NCBI RefSeq assembly: GCF_030252325.1
Contig: NZ_CP126981.1
Coordinates: 4,216,001-4,280,000 of the forward strand
DNA length: 64,000 nt
DNA from: Candidatus Mycobacterium wuenschmannii
Lineage (GTDB): Bacteria > Actinomycetota > Actinomycetes > Mycobacteriales > Mycobacteriaceae
Direction of reading: 5' to 3'
Positions within the stretch are counted from its first letter, which is position 1. Each line of letters begins with the position of its first letter. The position numbers and the translations under genes were made by a program. Of this stretch, positions 26,955 through 35,999 are shown one piece after another. Under the pieces are notes generated by a model. The model had not been told where the DNA came from, did not search any database, and was given only the letters and a program-made list of their open reading frames with translations.

Positions 26955-29791
26955 TGTCGTACTCCTGTCATACGGAATGGGGTCGTCAGTGGGCGCGAGC
27001 GCACCAATGTCGGCCACCAGAACCACTTTCCGAGAATGGTGACAATCGACGGCACCACGAACGATCGGACGATCAAAGTGTCGAGCAGCAGGCCGATGCA
27101 CACGGTGGAGCCGAGTTGGCCGATGGTTCGCAGATCACTGATCAACATGGCCAGCATGGTGACGGCGAAGACAATCCCCGCCGATGTCACGACGCCGCCG
27201 GTGCTGCCGAGCGCGCGGATCAGCCCGGTGTGCAGGCCGGCGCCGAGTTCGTCTTTGACCCGGGCGATCAGCAGCAGGTTGTAGTCGGACCCGACGGCCA
27301 CCAGGATGATGAACGACAGCGGCAGGATCAGCCAGTGCAGTGGTAGGCCAATCAGATGCTGCCAGAACAGGATCGACAATCCGAATGCCCCCGCGTAGGA
27401 GAAGGCGACAGTCGCCGGGATGACGAACGCGGCCATCAGGCTGCGAGTCAGGTACATCATGATCAGGAAGATCAACACGAACGCGGCGATGGCGGCGATG
27501 AGCAAGTCCGACATCGCGTATTGCTCGATGTCCTTGTTGTTCGATGCCGAGCCGCCGATGTAGACCTTGGACCCGGCCAGCGATGTCTCCTTCAGGATCG
27601 TGGTGATCGCCTCGGGAAACCGCTCGACGTGCTCGACACCCTCGGGGCCCATCGCGTTGCCCTCATGGGTGACGATGAACCGGGCGGCTTTGCCGTCCGG
27701 CGACATCATCAGTTCCATACCGGTTTTCACGTCTTCGTTGTCGAAACCCTCGTGCGGGATGTAGAAGAAGTCGTCGCTGCGCGCCTTGTCGAAGTCGTTG
27801 CCGACGTTGATCGAGTCATCGAAGGTCTGCTCGGTCTGGATGTTCCCCAGATCCGCCGATCCGTAGGAGTTCACCAGCTTGGCCCGAATCGCCTCGGTGT
27901 CGTCGGCCGTGGCCTTGAGTTCGGCGATGATCTTCGGGAACGCCTTGTCGACCTCGACCAGCGAGATCCGGGTCTTGTTGATGTCTTCGGCCAAGTGGTC
28001 GATCTGGTCGATGGTGTCCCACACCGACCGCAGTGCCCAGCAGATCGGGATGTCGAAACAGTGCTTGTCCCAATAGAAGTAGCTCTTGATCGGCCGAAAG
28101 AAGTCATCCAGGTTCGAGACCTCTTCGTTGATGTCATTGGCCACGTGCTCAAGATCCTCGACGGTAAGCACGGTGTTGTGGATCTCGTCGGACACCTTCT
28201 GGAAGAACGTGATCTCACGGCGCAGCACCTCGATCGAGTGCTTTTGGATATCCGCCTGCTGATCGGTGTTCATGTTCTGCTCCCGATTGAACGGCACCTG
28301 CTGACCGTTTCCGCTTCCCTGCGTTGTGAACAAATACGGGATGGTTGCGTGTTCCAGGGGCCGGCCCAGTGGCCGGGTGATGCTCTGCACCATGGCGACG
28401 CCGGGTAGGCGGATGAGGGCCCTCGCGACGCGATCCAGCGAGATGAAGTCCGAGGAATTCCGCATGTCGTGGTCGGACTCCACCATCAACATCTCGGAGA
28501 ACAACTTGCTCGGCGGGAAGTGTCGATCGGCTGCCGTAAAGCCTTTTCTGGCCGACGCCGACGCCGGTTGGTACTGCCGGTCGTCGTAGTTCTGCTTGTA
28601 GGTCGGCACGAAGACCGCGCCGAGCATCACGACCGCACCGCTGGCCGCGAGAATCGGCTTGGGCCAACGCACTACGCTGGTGCCGATGCGTCGATAGAGG
28701 GTTCCTTTGACGACCGTTTTCGGTTCGAACAGCCCGAAGATGCTGCCCAGCGTCAGCAGCGCCGGAGCCAGTGTGAGCGCAGCGGCGATGGTGAACAGCA
28801 TGCTGACCGCGACGGCCGGGCCCATCGTGTGGAAATAGTTGAGTCGGGCGAAGGTCAGACAGAAGCAGGCGCCCGCGATCGTCAGGCCCGAGCCGATGAT
28901 GATCGGCGCGACACTCTTGAAGGCGGTGTAGTAGGCGTCTTCCGGGCTCTCGCCGTCCTGGCGGGCTTCCTGGTAGCGGCCCATCAGGAAGATGCCGTAG
29001 TCGGTCCCCGCGCCAAGCGTCAGCGAGATCACGACGTTCACCGCGAACGACGACAGCGGGATCAGCCCGATGTGACCGAACGTCGACGTAATCCCCTTCG
29101 CGACAAGGATTTCGAACAACACGCTGTACATCGGCACCACCAGCGTGGTCAGACGACCGCGATACACCAGCAACAGCATGATGAAGATCAGGATGACCGT
29201 GACGATCGTGATGTTGTTCAGGCTCGAGTCCGCAATGTTCAGAGTGTCCGAGGCCAATGGAGCGGCGCCGCTGACGTAGACCTTGAGTCCCGGCAGGGGA
29301 GGGTCGTGGTCGACGAGATCCCGGATGGAGTCGACGGATTCGTTGGCTTCCATTTGACCGATGTCGCCGGCCAGTCGTAGCAGGACGTAGGTGGACTTGC
29401 CGTCGACGCTCTGCGCACCGGCCGCGGTGAACGGCTTGCCCCACAGATCCATGGCGTACTGCACGTGCTTGGTGTCGTGGCGTAGGCGCACGATCAGGTC
29501 GTCGTAGTACTTGTGGTCGGCCTCGTTGAGAGCCCGGTTGGCCTCCAGCACCACCATCGTCAAGCTGGTCGACGTTGATTCCTGAAACTTCTTTCCGATC
29601 TCCAGCATCGCGACCTGCGACGGGGCATACGTGGGCACCATCGGCCCGGCGAGTTCTTCGGCGACCCGCTCCACCTGGGGCATGAAGGCGTTGGTGGAGA
29701 TGGCGAGCAGCGCCCAGAAGACGATGATCGGGATCGACAAGACGCGGACCATCCGCGCGAAGAACGGTCGGCCGGCGCGGTGCGCGCTCAT
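26951..29791 (-). CDS. MmpL-family RND transporter
   Basis: Large envelope lipid or drug exporter. The 946-residue chain has the RND layout: an N-terminal membrane segment (MVRVLSIPIIVFWALLAIS), a first periplasmic domain, membrane segments with GAGTDYGIFLMGRYQEAR, a second long coiled periplasmic loop, and a second membrane bundle with AVGSDYNLLLIARVKDE. The Asp-Tyr pairs in the latter two segments are the proton-relay residues of MmpL proteins. ATG at 29791 overlaps the MmpS stop by 4 bases. By position it corresponds to the mmpL1 locus next to fadE7 in M. tuberculosis; cargo is unknown. Confidence 0.94.
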   Translation of the reverse strand: MSAHRAGRPFFARMVRVLSIPIIVFWALLAISTNAFMPQVERVAEELAGPMVPTYAPSQVAMLEIGKKFQESTSTSLTMVVLEANRALNEADHKYYDDLIVRLRHDTKHVQYAMDLWGKPFTAAGAQSVDGKSTYVLLRLAGDIGQMEANESVDSIRDLVDHDPPLPGLKVYVSGAAPLASDTLNIADSSLNNITIVTVILIFIMLLLVYRGRLTTLVVPMYSVLFEILVAKGITSTFGHIGLIPLSSFAVNVVISLTLGAGTDYGIFLMGRYQEARQDGESPEDAYYTAFKSVAPIIIGSGLTIAGACFCLTFARLNYFHTMGPAVAVSMLFTIAAALTLAPALLTLGSIFGLFEPKTVVKGTLYRRIGTSVVRWPKPILAASGAVVMLGAVFVPTYKQNYDDRQYQPASASARKGFTAADRHFPPSKLFSEMLMVESDHDMRNSSDFISLDRVARALIRLPGVAMVQSITRPLGRPLEHATIPYLFTTQGSGNGQQVPFNREQNMNTDQQADIQKHSIEVLRREITFFQKVSDEIHNTVLTVEDLEHVANDINEEVSNLDDFFRPIKSYFYWDKHCFDIPICWALRSVWDTIDQIDHLAEDINKTRISLVEVDKAFPKIIAELKATADDTEAIRAKLVNSYGSADLGNIQTEQTFDDSINVGNDFDKARSDDFFYIPHEGFDNEDVKTGMELMMSPDGKAARFIVTHEGNAMGPEGVEHVERFPEAITTILKETSLAGSKVYIGGSASNNKDIEQYAMSDLLIAAIAAFVLIFLIMMYLTRSLMAAFVIPATVAFSYAGAFGLSILFWQHLIGLPLHWLILPLSFIILVAVGSDYNLLLIARVKDELGAGLHTGLIRALGSTGGVVTSAGIVFAVTMLAMLISDLRTIGQLGSTVCIGLLLDTLIVRSFVVPSIVTILGKWFWWPTLVRSRPLTTPFRMTGVRQ

Positions 29792-30231
29792 GCGGACTTC
29801 ACTCGGCACTGAACGTCGGCGTCGGTGTGCGTCGACGACTGTTGGTCGCGCACAACGCCATCCACCAGCATGCGGCAGGTGGCCTGACCGCCGTGCACGT
29901 GCGCGGAAATGCTGCCCGATACCACGTTCAGCACCGTCGTCTCGGTGTGCGACCACGGCAAGGCCTTGAGATCGACCTTGTGCGGGTGCCCGTCGATGTC
30001 GACGTACACCAGCATGCCGCCACTACCGATCGACCCCGACAGCTCATAGGTGAGGTGCTTGGGGTTGAACTCTTCGGGCGCCTGTGGGCCGTTGACGGTG
30101 ATCACCGGCTTCGGCTCGGAGAACTGGTGCACCTTCCACATGCAGGTCACACCCAACCCGAGCGCAACCACGGTGACCAAGGCCAGCCACCAGCGCTGCA
30201 GGAGCGCGCGGCTGGCCGAACGTTGGCTCAC
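29788..30231 (-). CDS. MmpS-family accessory membrane protein
   Basis: Partner of the MmpL exporter; 147 residues. One N-terminal membrane segment (about residues 13-32, WWLALVTVVALGLGVTCMW) precedes a periplasmic beta-sandwich with the family's YELSGSIGSGGMLVYVDIDG and LPWSHTETTVL segments, and cysteines near residues 118 and 143 that could form a disulfide. It begins 24 bp after the HxlR regulator stop, which makes regulator and transporter one transcript. Confidence 0.94.
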   Translation of the reverse strand: MSQRSASRALLQRWWLALVTVVALGLGVTCMWKVHQFSEPKPVITVNGPQAPEEFNPKHLTYELSGSIGSGGMLVYVDIDGHPHKVDLKALPWSHTETTVLNVVSGSISAHVHGGQATCRMLVDGVVRDQQSSTHTDADVQCRVKSA

Positions 30232-30254
30232 TGGTCTACCTTTCGGGCTTTTGT

Positions 30255-30821
30255 TTACTTGGCCGACTTGGCTGGCGGCTTCGGCGTGGACTGCCTCTTC
30301 GCGGCCTTGGCGCCTGCGGTGCGCTTGGGCTTCGGCTTGCAGACTTGCAGCGGATACTTCGCCTGCGTCTGGCGGTTCGCGCGGCCGGTGGATGCGATCG
30401 TGAACCGGGAGCTGGTGATCGAGACGCCCGTCTTCGCGTCGACGACAACCGGTTCCGCGACTTCCATCGTGGTGCTGTCGACGACCACGACGGCCGGACC
30501 GTCGGGCGAGAAGTGCTTGTTACCGAACTCCACAATGGCGAACAGCACCGGCATGAAATCCCGCCCCCGATCGGCGAGAACGTAGCTGTAGCGCGGCGGA
30601 TGCTCTTGATAGAGCTGCTTTTCGACGAAACCCGCATCGGTCAGCCGAGTCAGACGGCTACTCAGGATGTTCGGCGCGATCCCAAGGCCGGTCTGGAGCT
30701 CGTCGAAACGATGTGCCCCCCGGAAGAGCTCACGAAGCAACAGGATGCTCCAGCGATCACCGACGCGTTCCAGCGTCTTCACGACGGGGCACTCCGTTTG
30801 CCATGCTTTGGTGTCGACCAT
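30255..30821 (-). CDS. HxlR-family transcriptional regulator of the mmpS/mmpL operon
   Basis: Winged-helix DNA-binding protein of the HxlR family, 188 residues. The domain is at residues 1-105: a conserved Cys at position 10 in ECPVVKTLERVGDRWSILLLREL, then the recognition helix in LGIAPNILSSRLTRL and the wing near YSYVLADRGRDF. The Lys/Pro/Ala-rich C-terminal 60 residues, with a cysteine in LQVCKPKPKR, are unusual for the family. Cys10 may sense redox or electrophiles, as in other members. Two palindromes lie just upstream (30835-30883), so autoregulation is likely. Confidence 0.9.
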   Translation of the reverse strand: MVDTKAWQTECPVVKTLERVGDRWSILLLRELFRGAHRFDELQTGLGIAPNILSSRLTRLTDAGFVEKQLYQEHPPRYSYVLADRGRDFMPVLFAIVEFGNKHFSPDGPAVVVVDSTTMEVAEPVVVDAKTGVSITSSRFTIASTGRANRQTQAKYPLQVCKPKPKRTAGAKAAKRQSTPKPPAKSAK

Positions 30822-30834
30822 TGCTCTCCCTGTC

Positions 30835-30883
30835 ACTTTTGTTTTGAAAGTGACGCTAGCGGGGTGACTTGCGTTTTGCAAGT
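30835..30883. promoter_or_regulatory. Two matching 17-bp palindromes, candidate HxlR operators
   Basis: Copy one at 30835-30851 and copy two at 30867-30883 fit the pattern ACTT-nn-GTTTTG-n-AAGT. Each is an inverted repeat with arms of at least 5 bases, and the centres are 32 bp apart, about three helical turns. They lie 14-62 bases upstream of the HxlR start codon, so a dimer pair could block transcription of the whole regulator-mmpS-mmpL operon. Confidence 0.72.
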
Positions 30884-30940
30884 GAACGCCTCCGTGCACT
30901 CCCGGGATCCGGCCATGTGGGCGCACGCGTCCGGTCCTGG

Positions 30941-31831
30941 TCATGACTCGTCGGTGAATTCTGCGAGGTGGTCGGTGATGAACGCCTGCACCGTCGTGGG
31001 CGTCTTGCCGCCGATACGCTCGACGAGATCGTTGTTGCCGGCGAAGATCCCGTTCTGGTAGTCGACGGCGACATTGGTCAGGTGCTGGGCAAGAAAGTCG
31101 GGAAAGCCTTGCGCCTTGATGCCGTCGATCCACGCCGGGATCTCGGTCGGTTCGTAGCGAACGGTGCGGCCCAACGCCTCCGAGATGGCCTCGGCGATCT
31201 GGTGGTGGTTCATCTCCACCGCGCCGAACAGTGGGTAGACCTGCCCCGCGTGTGCCTCAGGGTTCTCCAGGATCGCCGCGATGACGCGGCCCTGGTCCTC
31301 CGCGGTGATCGGGGCGTGGCGTCCGTCGCCGAACGGCAGCCGGAACACGCTTTCGTCCCGGATCGAGGCGGCGCAGAAGATCGTGTACCACTCCGCGAAA
31401 TAGGTTGGGCGCAAGTGTGTTGCGTCGATCGGCGACCAGTCCAGAATGCGCTCGCCCAGCCAGTGAATGCGGGCCGCATCGCTGGCCGCGCCGCGTCGTG
31501 CCGAGATCTGAGACATGTTGACGATCGCGTTGACTCCGGCTTCCTCGGCGGCCTGAGCGAAGTTTGTCGTGGCCTCGAGCAGGCCCGGGGCAATCGGGTA
31601 GACGAAGTAGGCCGCGCGAACGCCGTCGGCCGCTTCGCGCACCGTGTCGATGTCCCGCACGTCGCCGACGATGATCTCGGCTCCGCTGTCGCGTAGTTGC
31701 GCGGCGCGATCGTCGAAGCGGTGCACGAGCGCACGTACGCGGTGACCACGTTCGAGCAGTAGCTGCGTCGTGTAGCCGCCAGTCCGGCCGGCCGCGCCGG
31801 TGACGAGCAGTGCGGTGTTCTCGGTGGTCAT
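30941..31831 (-). CDS. NmrA-family NAD(P)-binding oxidoreductase
   Basis: Atypical SDR of the NmrA/quinone-oxidoreductase type, 296 residues. N-terminal VTGAAGRTGGYTTQLL is the cofactor loop, with Arg residues after the second strand (RVRALVHR) favouring NADPH. Segments IVGDVRD and NMSQISARRG fit the family; a Tyr-x-x-x-Lys catalytic pair is not clear, as in many NmrA proteins. The HxlR gene is next on the same strand, 119 bp away. The pairing suggests electrophile or quinone detoxification. Confidence 0.88.
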   Translation of the reverse strand: MTTENTALLVTGAAGRTGGYTTQLLLERGHRVRALVHRFDDRAAQLRDSGAEIIVGDVRDIDTVREAADGVRAAYFVYPIAPGLLEATTNFAQAAEEAGVNAIVNMSQISARRGAASDAARIHWLGERILDWSPIDATHLRPTYFAEWYTIFCAASIRDESVFRLPFGDGRHAPITAEDQGRVIAAILENPEAHAGQVYPLFGAVEMNHHQIAEAISEALGRTVRYEPTEIPAWIDGIKAQGFPDFLAQHLTNVAVDYQNGIFAGNNDLVERIGGKTPTTVQAFITDHLAEFTDES

Positions 31832-32150
31832 TGGTGGGCCTCATTTCGCTGTCGCGCGGATCGGTATGTAGGCAACTGTCACAGCTAGCTCTATTTCAGT
31901 CAAGCCAACATCGGGCATGGAGTAATTTCGGGATATGCGGGAATAAACCGCTTTCTAGCAGGGTTTACGCGGCCACTCGCGGACCGCTGACGGCTCGACT
32001 CCGACGATGATGGATGGCTGGATGACGCGGAAGAGGGTGCCGCGCAGCGGAAACATCCGCAGTTGACTTGACATTCATAAAGTCAGGAGTGATGGTTGTC
32101 GAAAGTCGATCCAGCGGCGGCCTTGTCGCGCACACCCGAGGAGAGTGTCG
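31832..32150. other. Intergenic region between two divergent NmrA genes
   Basis: No gene is seen. It is less GC-rich than its flanks. Near 32064-32085 there is an inverted repeat with arms TGACTT and AAGTCA, related to the HxlR-type sites at 30835-30883 but with a 10-bp spacer. The region must hold the promoters of both NmrA genes; I could not pick convincing -10 or -35 hexamers. Confidence 0.6.
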
Positions 32151-33080
32151 ATGAGCGGTTCAGCAGCGCCGGTCCTGGTGACCGGGGCGACGGGGCGTCA
32201 CGGCTCGACCGGCGCGCACGTCGCGCGCAGGCTGCTCGGCGAAGGCAGGGCGGTGCGGATCCTGGCGCGCAGCGAGAGCGACCGCACCGAGGCGCTGGCC
32301 TCCCTTGGCGCGGAAGTGGCCATCGGGGACCTGCACGACCGCCGCAGCCTGGTGCCGGCGCTCGCCGATGTCGACCAGGCCTATTTCACCTATCCCGTGG
32401 ATGCGGGGGTTATTCCGGCGGCCGCCAATTACGCCGCGGCCGTTCGAGAGTCGGGACGCGCAATCCGCACCGTCGTGATGTCGATGGGGCCGGCTCACCC
32501 GCTGCACCCCAGCGATCTCGGCCGTGCGCAGTGGCTGGCCGAAGAGCTGATGACCTGGGCCGGGCTCGACGTGCTTATCCTGCGGGTCGGGGCCACCTTT
32601 CACCAGAACCTGGTGGCCTTGCATGGCGACTCGATCAGGCGAGAGAACCTGTTGCGCAACAGTTTCGGTGATGGGAAGGTGGGCTGGATCGACGGTAGCG
32701 ACGCGGGGGAGCTCGCCGTCGTCGCGCTGCTCGACCCCGACGCTTTCGACGGCCCGGTCTGCTATCCGGCCGGTGCGGAAATGCTGAATCATCACGAGGT
32801 CGCAGAGATTCTGACCGAGGAACTCGGTCGTCCGATCGCATTCGAGCCGATCTCACCCGCGGCGTGGCGTGACGACCTGCTTCGCCTCGCCCGGCGGGAT
32901 CCGGATGGAGTCGTCAATACCTCGATGGCCGGCCATATTTCGAATGTCGGCGCGGCCGTCGCGGCACGGGGCGCCCCGCCCGCCGACAACGGCGAACTGG
33001 CCCGCCTCATCGACCGCGCACCGACGTCGCTCCGCGAATACATCCGCGCCAATCGAGAGAACCTGGAAATAGCACGATGA
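32151..33080 (+). CDS. NmrA-family NAD(P)-binding protein
   Basis: About 309 residues. The cofactor loop VTGATGRHGSTGAHVARRLL is followed by Arg in AVRILARSESDR, then AIGDLHDR and VVMSMGPAH, all typical of NmrA-type reductases. It is only distantly similar to its divergent neighbour. ATG at 32151 is preferred to the GTG two codons earlier, because GAGGAGAG is then well placed. It overlaps the thioesterase-like gene by 4 bases, and the HxlR-type gene at 33654 follows on the same strand. Confidence 0.88.
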   Translation: MSGSAAPVLVTGATGRHGSTGAHVARRLLGEGRAVRILARSESDRTEALASLGAEVAIGDLHDRRSLVPALADVDQAYFTYPVDAGVIPAAANYAAAVRESGRAIRTVVMSMGPAHPLHPSDLGRAQWLAEELMTWAGLDVLILRVGATFHQNLVALHGDSIRRENLLRNSFGDGKVGWIDGSDAGELAVVALLDPDAFDGPVCYPAGAEMLNHHEVAEILTEELGRPIAFEPISPAAWRDDLLRLARRDPDGVVNTSMAGHISNVGAAVAARGAPPADNGELARLIDRAPTSLREYIRANRENLEIAR

Positions 33081-33609
33081 CCGACACCATTGCCCACGCC
33101 ACGTCATTCGACCGTGGCGACGATGCGCGCACAAGGACATTCACCTGGCAGGACCCGACACTCGGCGCTCAGGCGGCGATGAGCATGACCGGCCTGGACT
33201 ACCTCCGCGCGATGCAGGCGGGCACCCTGCCGTCGCCGCCGCTGCTGCACACGTTGAACATGCGGCTCGAATCCGTCGAATCCGGTGAGGTGGTGTTCGG
33301 CATGACCCCGGCCGAATTCCATTACAATCCAATAGGTTCCGTGCATGGCGGCGTGTACAGCAGCTGCTCGACTCTGCGGCGGGCTGTGCCGTGCACAGTC
33401 TGCTGCCCGCAGGAACGGGCTACACCAGCCAGGATCTGTCCGTGCGCTTCCTGAGCGCTATACGGATCGACACCGGGCCGGTCCGCTGCACCGGCACGGT
33501 GCGTCACCTCGGGCGCCGGACCGCGCTGGCCGAGGCCTCGTTGACGACCGAGTCGGGCAAGCTGCTGGCGACCGCGACGAGCAGCTGTCTGATCATCCCC
33601 GGCCGCTGA
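33077..33609 (+). pseudogene. PaaI-like thioesterase, broken by a frameshift
   Basis: The first frame (from 33077) encodes a PaaI-type hotdog start up to GSVHGGVY at residue ~94. At about 33359 the frame changes, and the next frame continues as QLLDSAAGCAVHSLLPAGTG... to a stop at 33609, matching the rest of the fold. One base is missing near AGCAG at 33359-33363. As read, the first frame ends at 33454 with a nonsense tail. It is a pseudogene or a sequencing error; the intact product would be about 177 residues. Confidence 0.78.
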
Positions 33610-33653
33610 CCGGTCTGGCTATATAAAAGTATGGTCAGGAGTAGGCTGGGCCG

Positions 33654-34154
33654 ATGACCGCACCCACTGACGCGATGACCCTGACGGGCCGTCTGGCGAA
33701 CGGCGACCGAACCGGATACCGGGAAGTCTGCCCGATCGAGCGGGCCCTGGATACCATCGGCACGCGGTCGGCCCTGGTACTACTCCGTGAGGCATTCTGG
33801 GGCACAACACGTTTCGAGGACTTCGCGCAACGGGCCGGTTTCACCGAGCAGATCGCCGCGACGCGCCTCAAGCAACTGGTGGACGCCGGGGTACTGGCCA
33901 AGCGGCCGTACAAGTCGCCGGGTCAGCGCACCCGCTACGAATATGTGCTGACGAGTCGCGGTCATCAGTTGTTCCCCGTCCTGGTCAGCCTGGTCGAGTT
34001 CGGCATGCTGCTGCAGGGCGACGCGAGACGGCTGGACCTGGTGCACGGCGACGGCTGTGGTGCCTCGCTCGCCACGCATGTGCAGTGCGCCGAGGGCCAC
34101 AACGTGCCCCTCTCGCAGGCCGAGGCCCGGCTGCGGCCGAAGCAGAAGCGCTGA
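33654..34154 (+). CDS. HxlR-family transcriptional regulator (second copy)
   Basis: Winged-helix regulator of 166 residues. The HxlR domain spans about residues 20-120: Cys26 in REVCPIERALDTIGTRSALVLLREAFWG, recognition region GFTEQIAATRLKQL, and wing YEYVLTSRGHQLFP. The tail has two more cysteines in DGCGASLATHVQCAEGH, suggesting a metal- or redox-sensitive end. It follows the NmrA and thioesterase genes, so it probably controls them. Confidence 0.9.
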   Translation: MTAPTDAMTLTGRLANGDRTGYREVCPIERALDTIGTRSALVLLREAFWGTTRFEDFAQRAGFTEQIAATRLKQLVDAGVLAKRPYKSPGQRTRYEYVLTSRGHQLFPVLVSLVEFGMLLQGDARRLDLVHGDGCGASLATHVQCAEGHNVPLSQAEARLRPKQKR

Positions 34155-34183
34155 ACCCCGTCGCCAACCGGTAGCCTCACCGC

Positions 34184-34543
34184 ATGGAGCGTCCGAGGCG
34201 CGGCCCGGCCTGGCTGGGCATCGATGTGGCCTGTGTGCTGGTGTTTTGTGCAATTGGCCGGCGCAGCCACGACGAGGGCATCAACGTCGCGGGCATCGCG
34301 ACCACCGCATGGCCTTTTCTGAGCGGGACGGCGGTGGGTTGGCTGGTGTCGCAGGCGTGGCGTCGCCCGGCGGCCGTGTATCCGACCGGGGTGACGGTGT
34401 GGTTGAGCACGGTCCTGGTCGGAATGTTGCTACGCAAGTTCAGCTCTGCCGGCGTGGCCGGCAGTTTCGTCGTCGTCGCATCCGCGGTCACCGCCGTGCT
34501 GCTGCTCGGCTGGCGAGCGATCGCCCGAGTCGGGTCGCGGTGA
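34184..34543 (+). CDS. DUF3054 family membrane protein
   Basis: 119 residues with four hydrophobic segments and the DUF3054 pattern: an N-terminal WLGIDVACVLVFCAIGRRSHD, GIATTAWPFLSGTAVGWLV, and AVYPTGVTVWLSTVLVGMLLR. Function unknown. The methyltransferase gene follows with its ATG 3 bases after this stop. Confidence 0.88.
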   Translation: MERPRRGPAWLGIDVACVLVFCAIGRRSHDEGINVAGIATTAWPFLSGTAVGWLVSQAWRRPAAVYPTGVTVWLSTVLVGMLLRKFSSAGVAGSFVVVASAVTAVLLLGWRAIARVGSR

Positions 34544-34545
34544 AC

Positions 34546-35451
34546 ATGACCCGGACAGACAGCGACACCTGGGGGCCGGCCGTCGGCGTCGGTTCCACCG
34601 CCACTCTGGTCGCGACGGCGCGGGCGCTGGCGAACCGGGCGGGACTGGTCAGCGATCCGTTCGCCGAGCCGTTGGTGGCCGCGGTGGGTCTGGATTTCTT
34701 CAGCAAGGTGGCCAGCGGCGAGCTGGCCCTCAGCGATCTGGGTGACGACAACGGATTGGCTTTGCTGACAGACCTTTTGGCGGTCCGGACGCGCTTCTTC
34801 GACAACTTCCTCACCGACGCTTGCCGGGCTGGTGTCCGGCAGGCGGTGATCCTGGGATCGGGGCTGGACGCGCGACCATATCGATTGTGGTGGCCGCGCG
34901 GCACCACCGTCTACGAGATCGACCAGCCCGAGGTGATCGAATTCAAGACGCGGACATTGCGTGCCCTGGACGCCGCCCCGACCGCCAACCGGCGCGCATT
35001 GGGCATCGATCTTCGGCAGGACTGGCCGGAGGCGTTACGACGAGTCGGGTTCGACGCCACTGTGCCCACGGTATGGATCGGGGAGGGTCTTTTCATCGGC
35101 TTCCTCCCGGCGGCGGTGCAGGACCTGTTGCTTGACACCGTCACCAGGCTGAGCGCCCCCGGCAGTCGGGTCGCCGCCGATTACCTGCCGGAGCGGCAGA
35201 AGCCGTTGATGAGTCACGAACACGCGCTGGCCAAGCGCTGGCGAAACTTCGGATATCGAGCTGACCTGGCCGGGTTTGACTACCAGGACGAGTATCACGA
35301 CGTCGCCGAGTCGATGGCCGCGCTCGGCTGGCGAACCGTCGTGACGGAACTGGAGAAGCTGTTCACCGCGACGGGACTACCGGGTTTGCGTCGTCAGGAT
35401 CTTAACGGTACGCCCGTGGCGGGCCGCTACATCCGGGCGGTTCTGGCGTAG
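34546..35451 (+). CDS. SAM-dependent methyltransferase, mycobacterial O-MT family
   Basis: Class I methyltransferase of the large actinobacterial family often annotated as putative S-adenosyl-L-methionine-dependent methyltransferase. 301 residues, with AVILGSGLDARPYRL as the SAM motif I, EIDQPEVIEFK as the acidic motif II, and the N-terminal GVGSTATLVATARA. Many paralogues exist per genome and substrates are unknown (polyketide- or lipid-type targets in related proteins). The start is fixed at 34546 because the upstream part of the frame overlaps other genes. Confidence 0.9.
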   Translation: MTRTDSDTWGPAVGVGSTATLVATARALANRAGLVSDPFAEPLVAAVGLDFFSKVASGELALSDLGDDNGLALLTDLLAVRTRFFDNFLTDACRAGVRQAVILGSGLDARPYRLWWPRGTTVYEIDQPEVIEFKTRTLRALDAAPTANRRALGIDLRQDWPEALRRVGFDATVPTVWIGEGLFIGFLPAAVQDLLLDTVTRLSAPGSRVAADYLPERQKPLMSHEHALAKRWRNFGYRADLAGFDYQDEYHDVAESMAALGWRTVVTELEKLFTATGLPGLRRQDLNGTPVAGRYIRAVLA

Positions 35452-35495
35452 CCGCGCCGGAATGTGGCCAATGGCGAGACGTTAGAAATGTAGTG

Positions 35496-35999
35496 ATGTC
35501 GTCACCCAGCCAACCCGTCGCACAGCAGCTCCGCTTCGTCGCGGTGAGCGCTGATGACCCCAGGGCCCGGCCACTGTTGGACGAGCTGGCCGTCGAGTAC
35601 GCCGACCGCTACGAGACCACGCTGCCGAAGGTGACCGCCTGGATGCGGTCGGTGCCCGCCGCGGAGTTCGCGCCGCCCGACGGCGGATTTCTCATCGGTG
35701 AGGTCGACGGGGTGACCGTCACGGGTGGCGCTTTTCAGCGTTTCGACGAGCGGACCGCCGAGCTCAAGCGGATCTGGACCGACCGCGCCCACCGGCGGGG
35801 CGGTTACGCCCGCGCCCTGCTGGTCGAACTGGAGACTGTCATTGCCCGGCGCGGCTATCGACGGGTCTATCTGACCACCGGCAATCGCCAGCCGGAAGCC
35901 GAGGCACTCTACGAATCAGCGGGTTACACAAGGCTTTCGGAACCGTTGCCGTCGCACGGACCCGTCTTCCCGATCGCGTTCGTGAAGGATCTGCCGTGA
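35496..35999 (+). CDS. GNAT-family N-acetyltransferase
   Basis: Acetyl-CoA-dependent transferase, 167 residues. Motif A is visible at about residues 90-108 as IWTDRAHRRGGYARALLVELE, where RRGGYA binds the pyrophosphate, and motif B as YESAGYTRL. ATG at 35496 follows a GTG at 35493. It overlaps the first luciferase-like gene by 4 bases and so heads a four-gene operon. The role is probably small-molecule acetylation. Confidence 0.9.
   Translation: MSSPSQPVAQQLRFVAVSADDPRARPLLDELAVEYADRYETTLPKVTAWMRSVPAAEFAPPDGGFLIGEVDGVTVTGGAFQRFDERTAELKRIWTDRAHRRGGYARALLVELETVIARRGYRRVYLTTGNRQPEAEALYESAGYTRLSEPLPSHGPVFPIAFVKDLP

Noticed and set aside
27356..28408. 350-codon plus-strand frame inside the MmpL gene
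   Set aside because: It is antisense to a full-length, motif-complete MmpL; codon use follows the minus-strand gene.
33391..33609. Separate small gene of 72 residues
   Set aside because: Its sequence is the second half of a PaaI fold that continues from the preceding frame, so I treat it as a frameshifted single gene.
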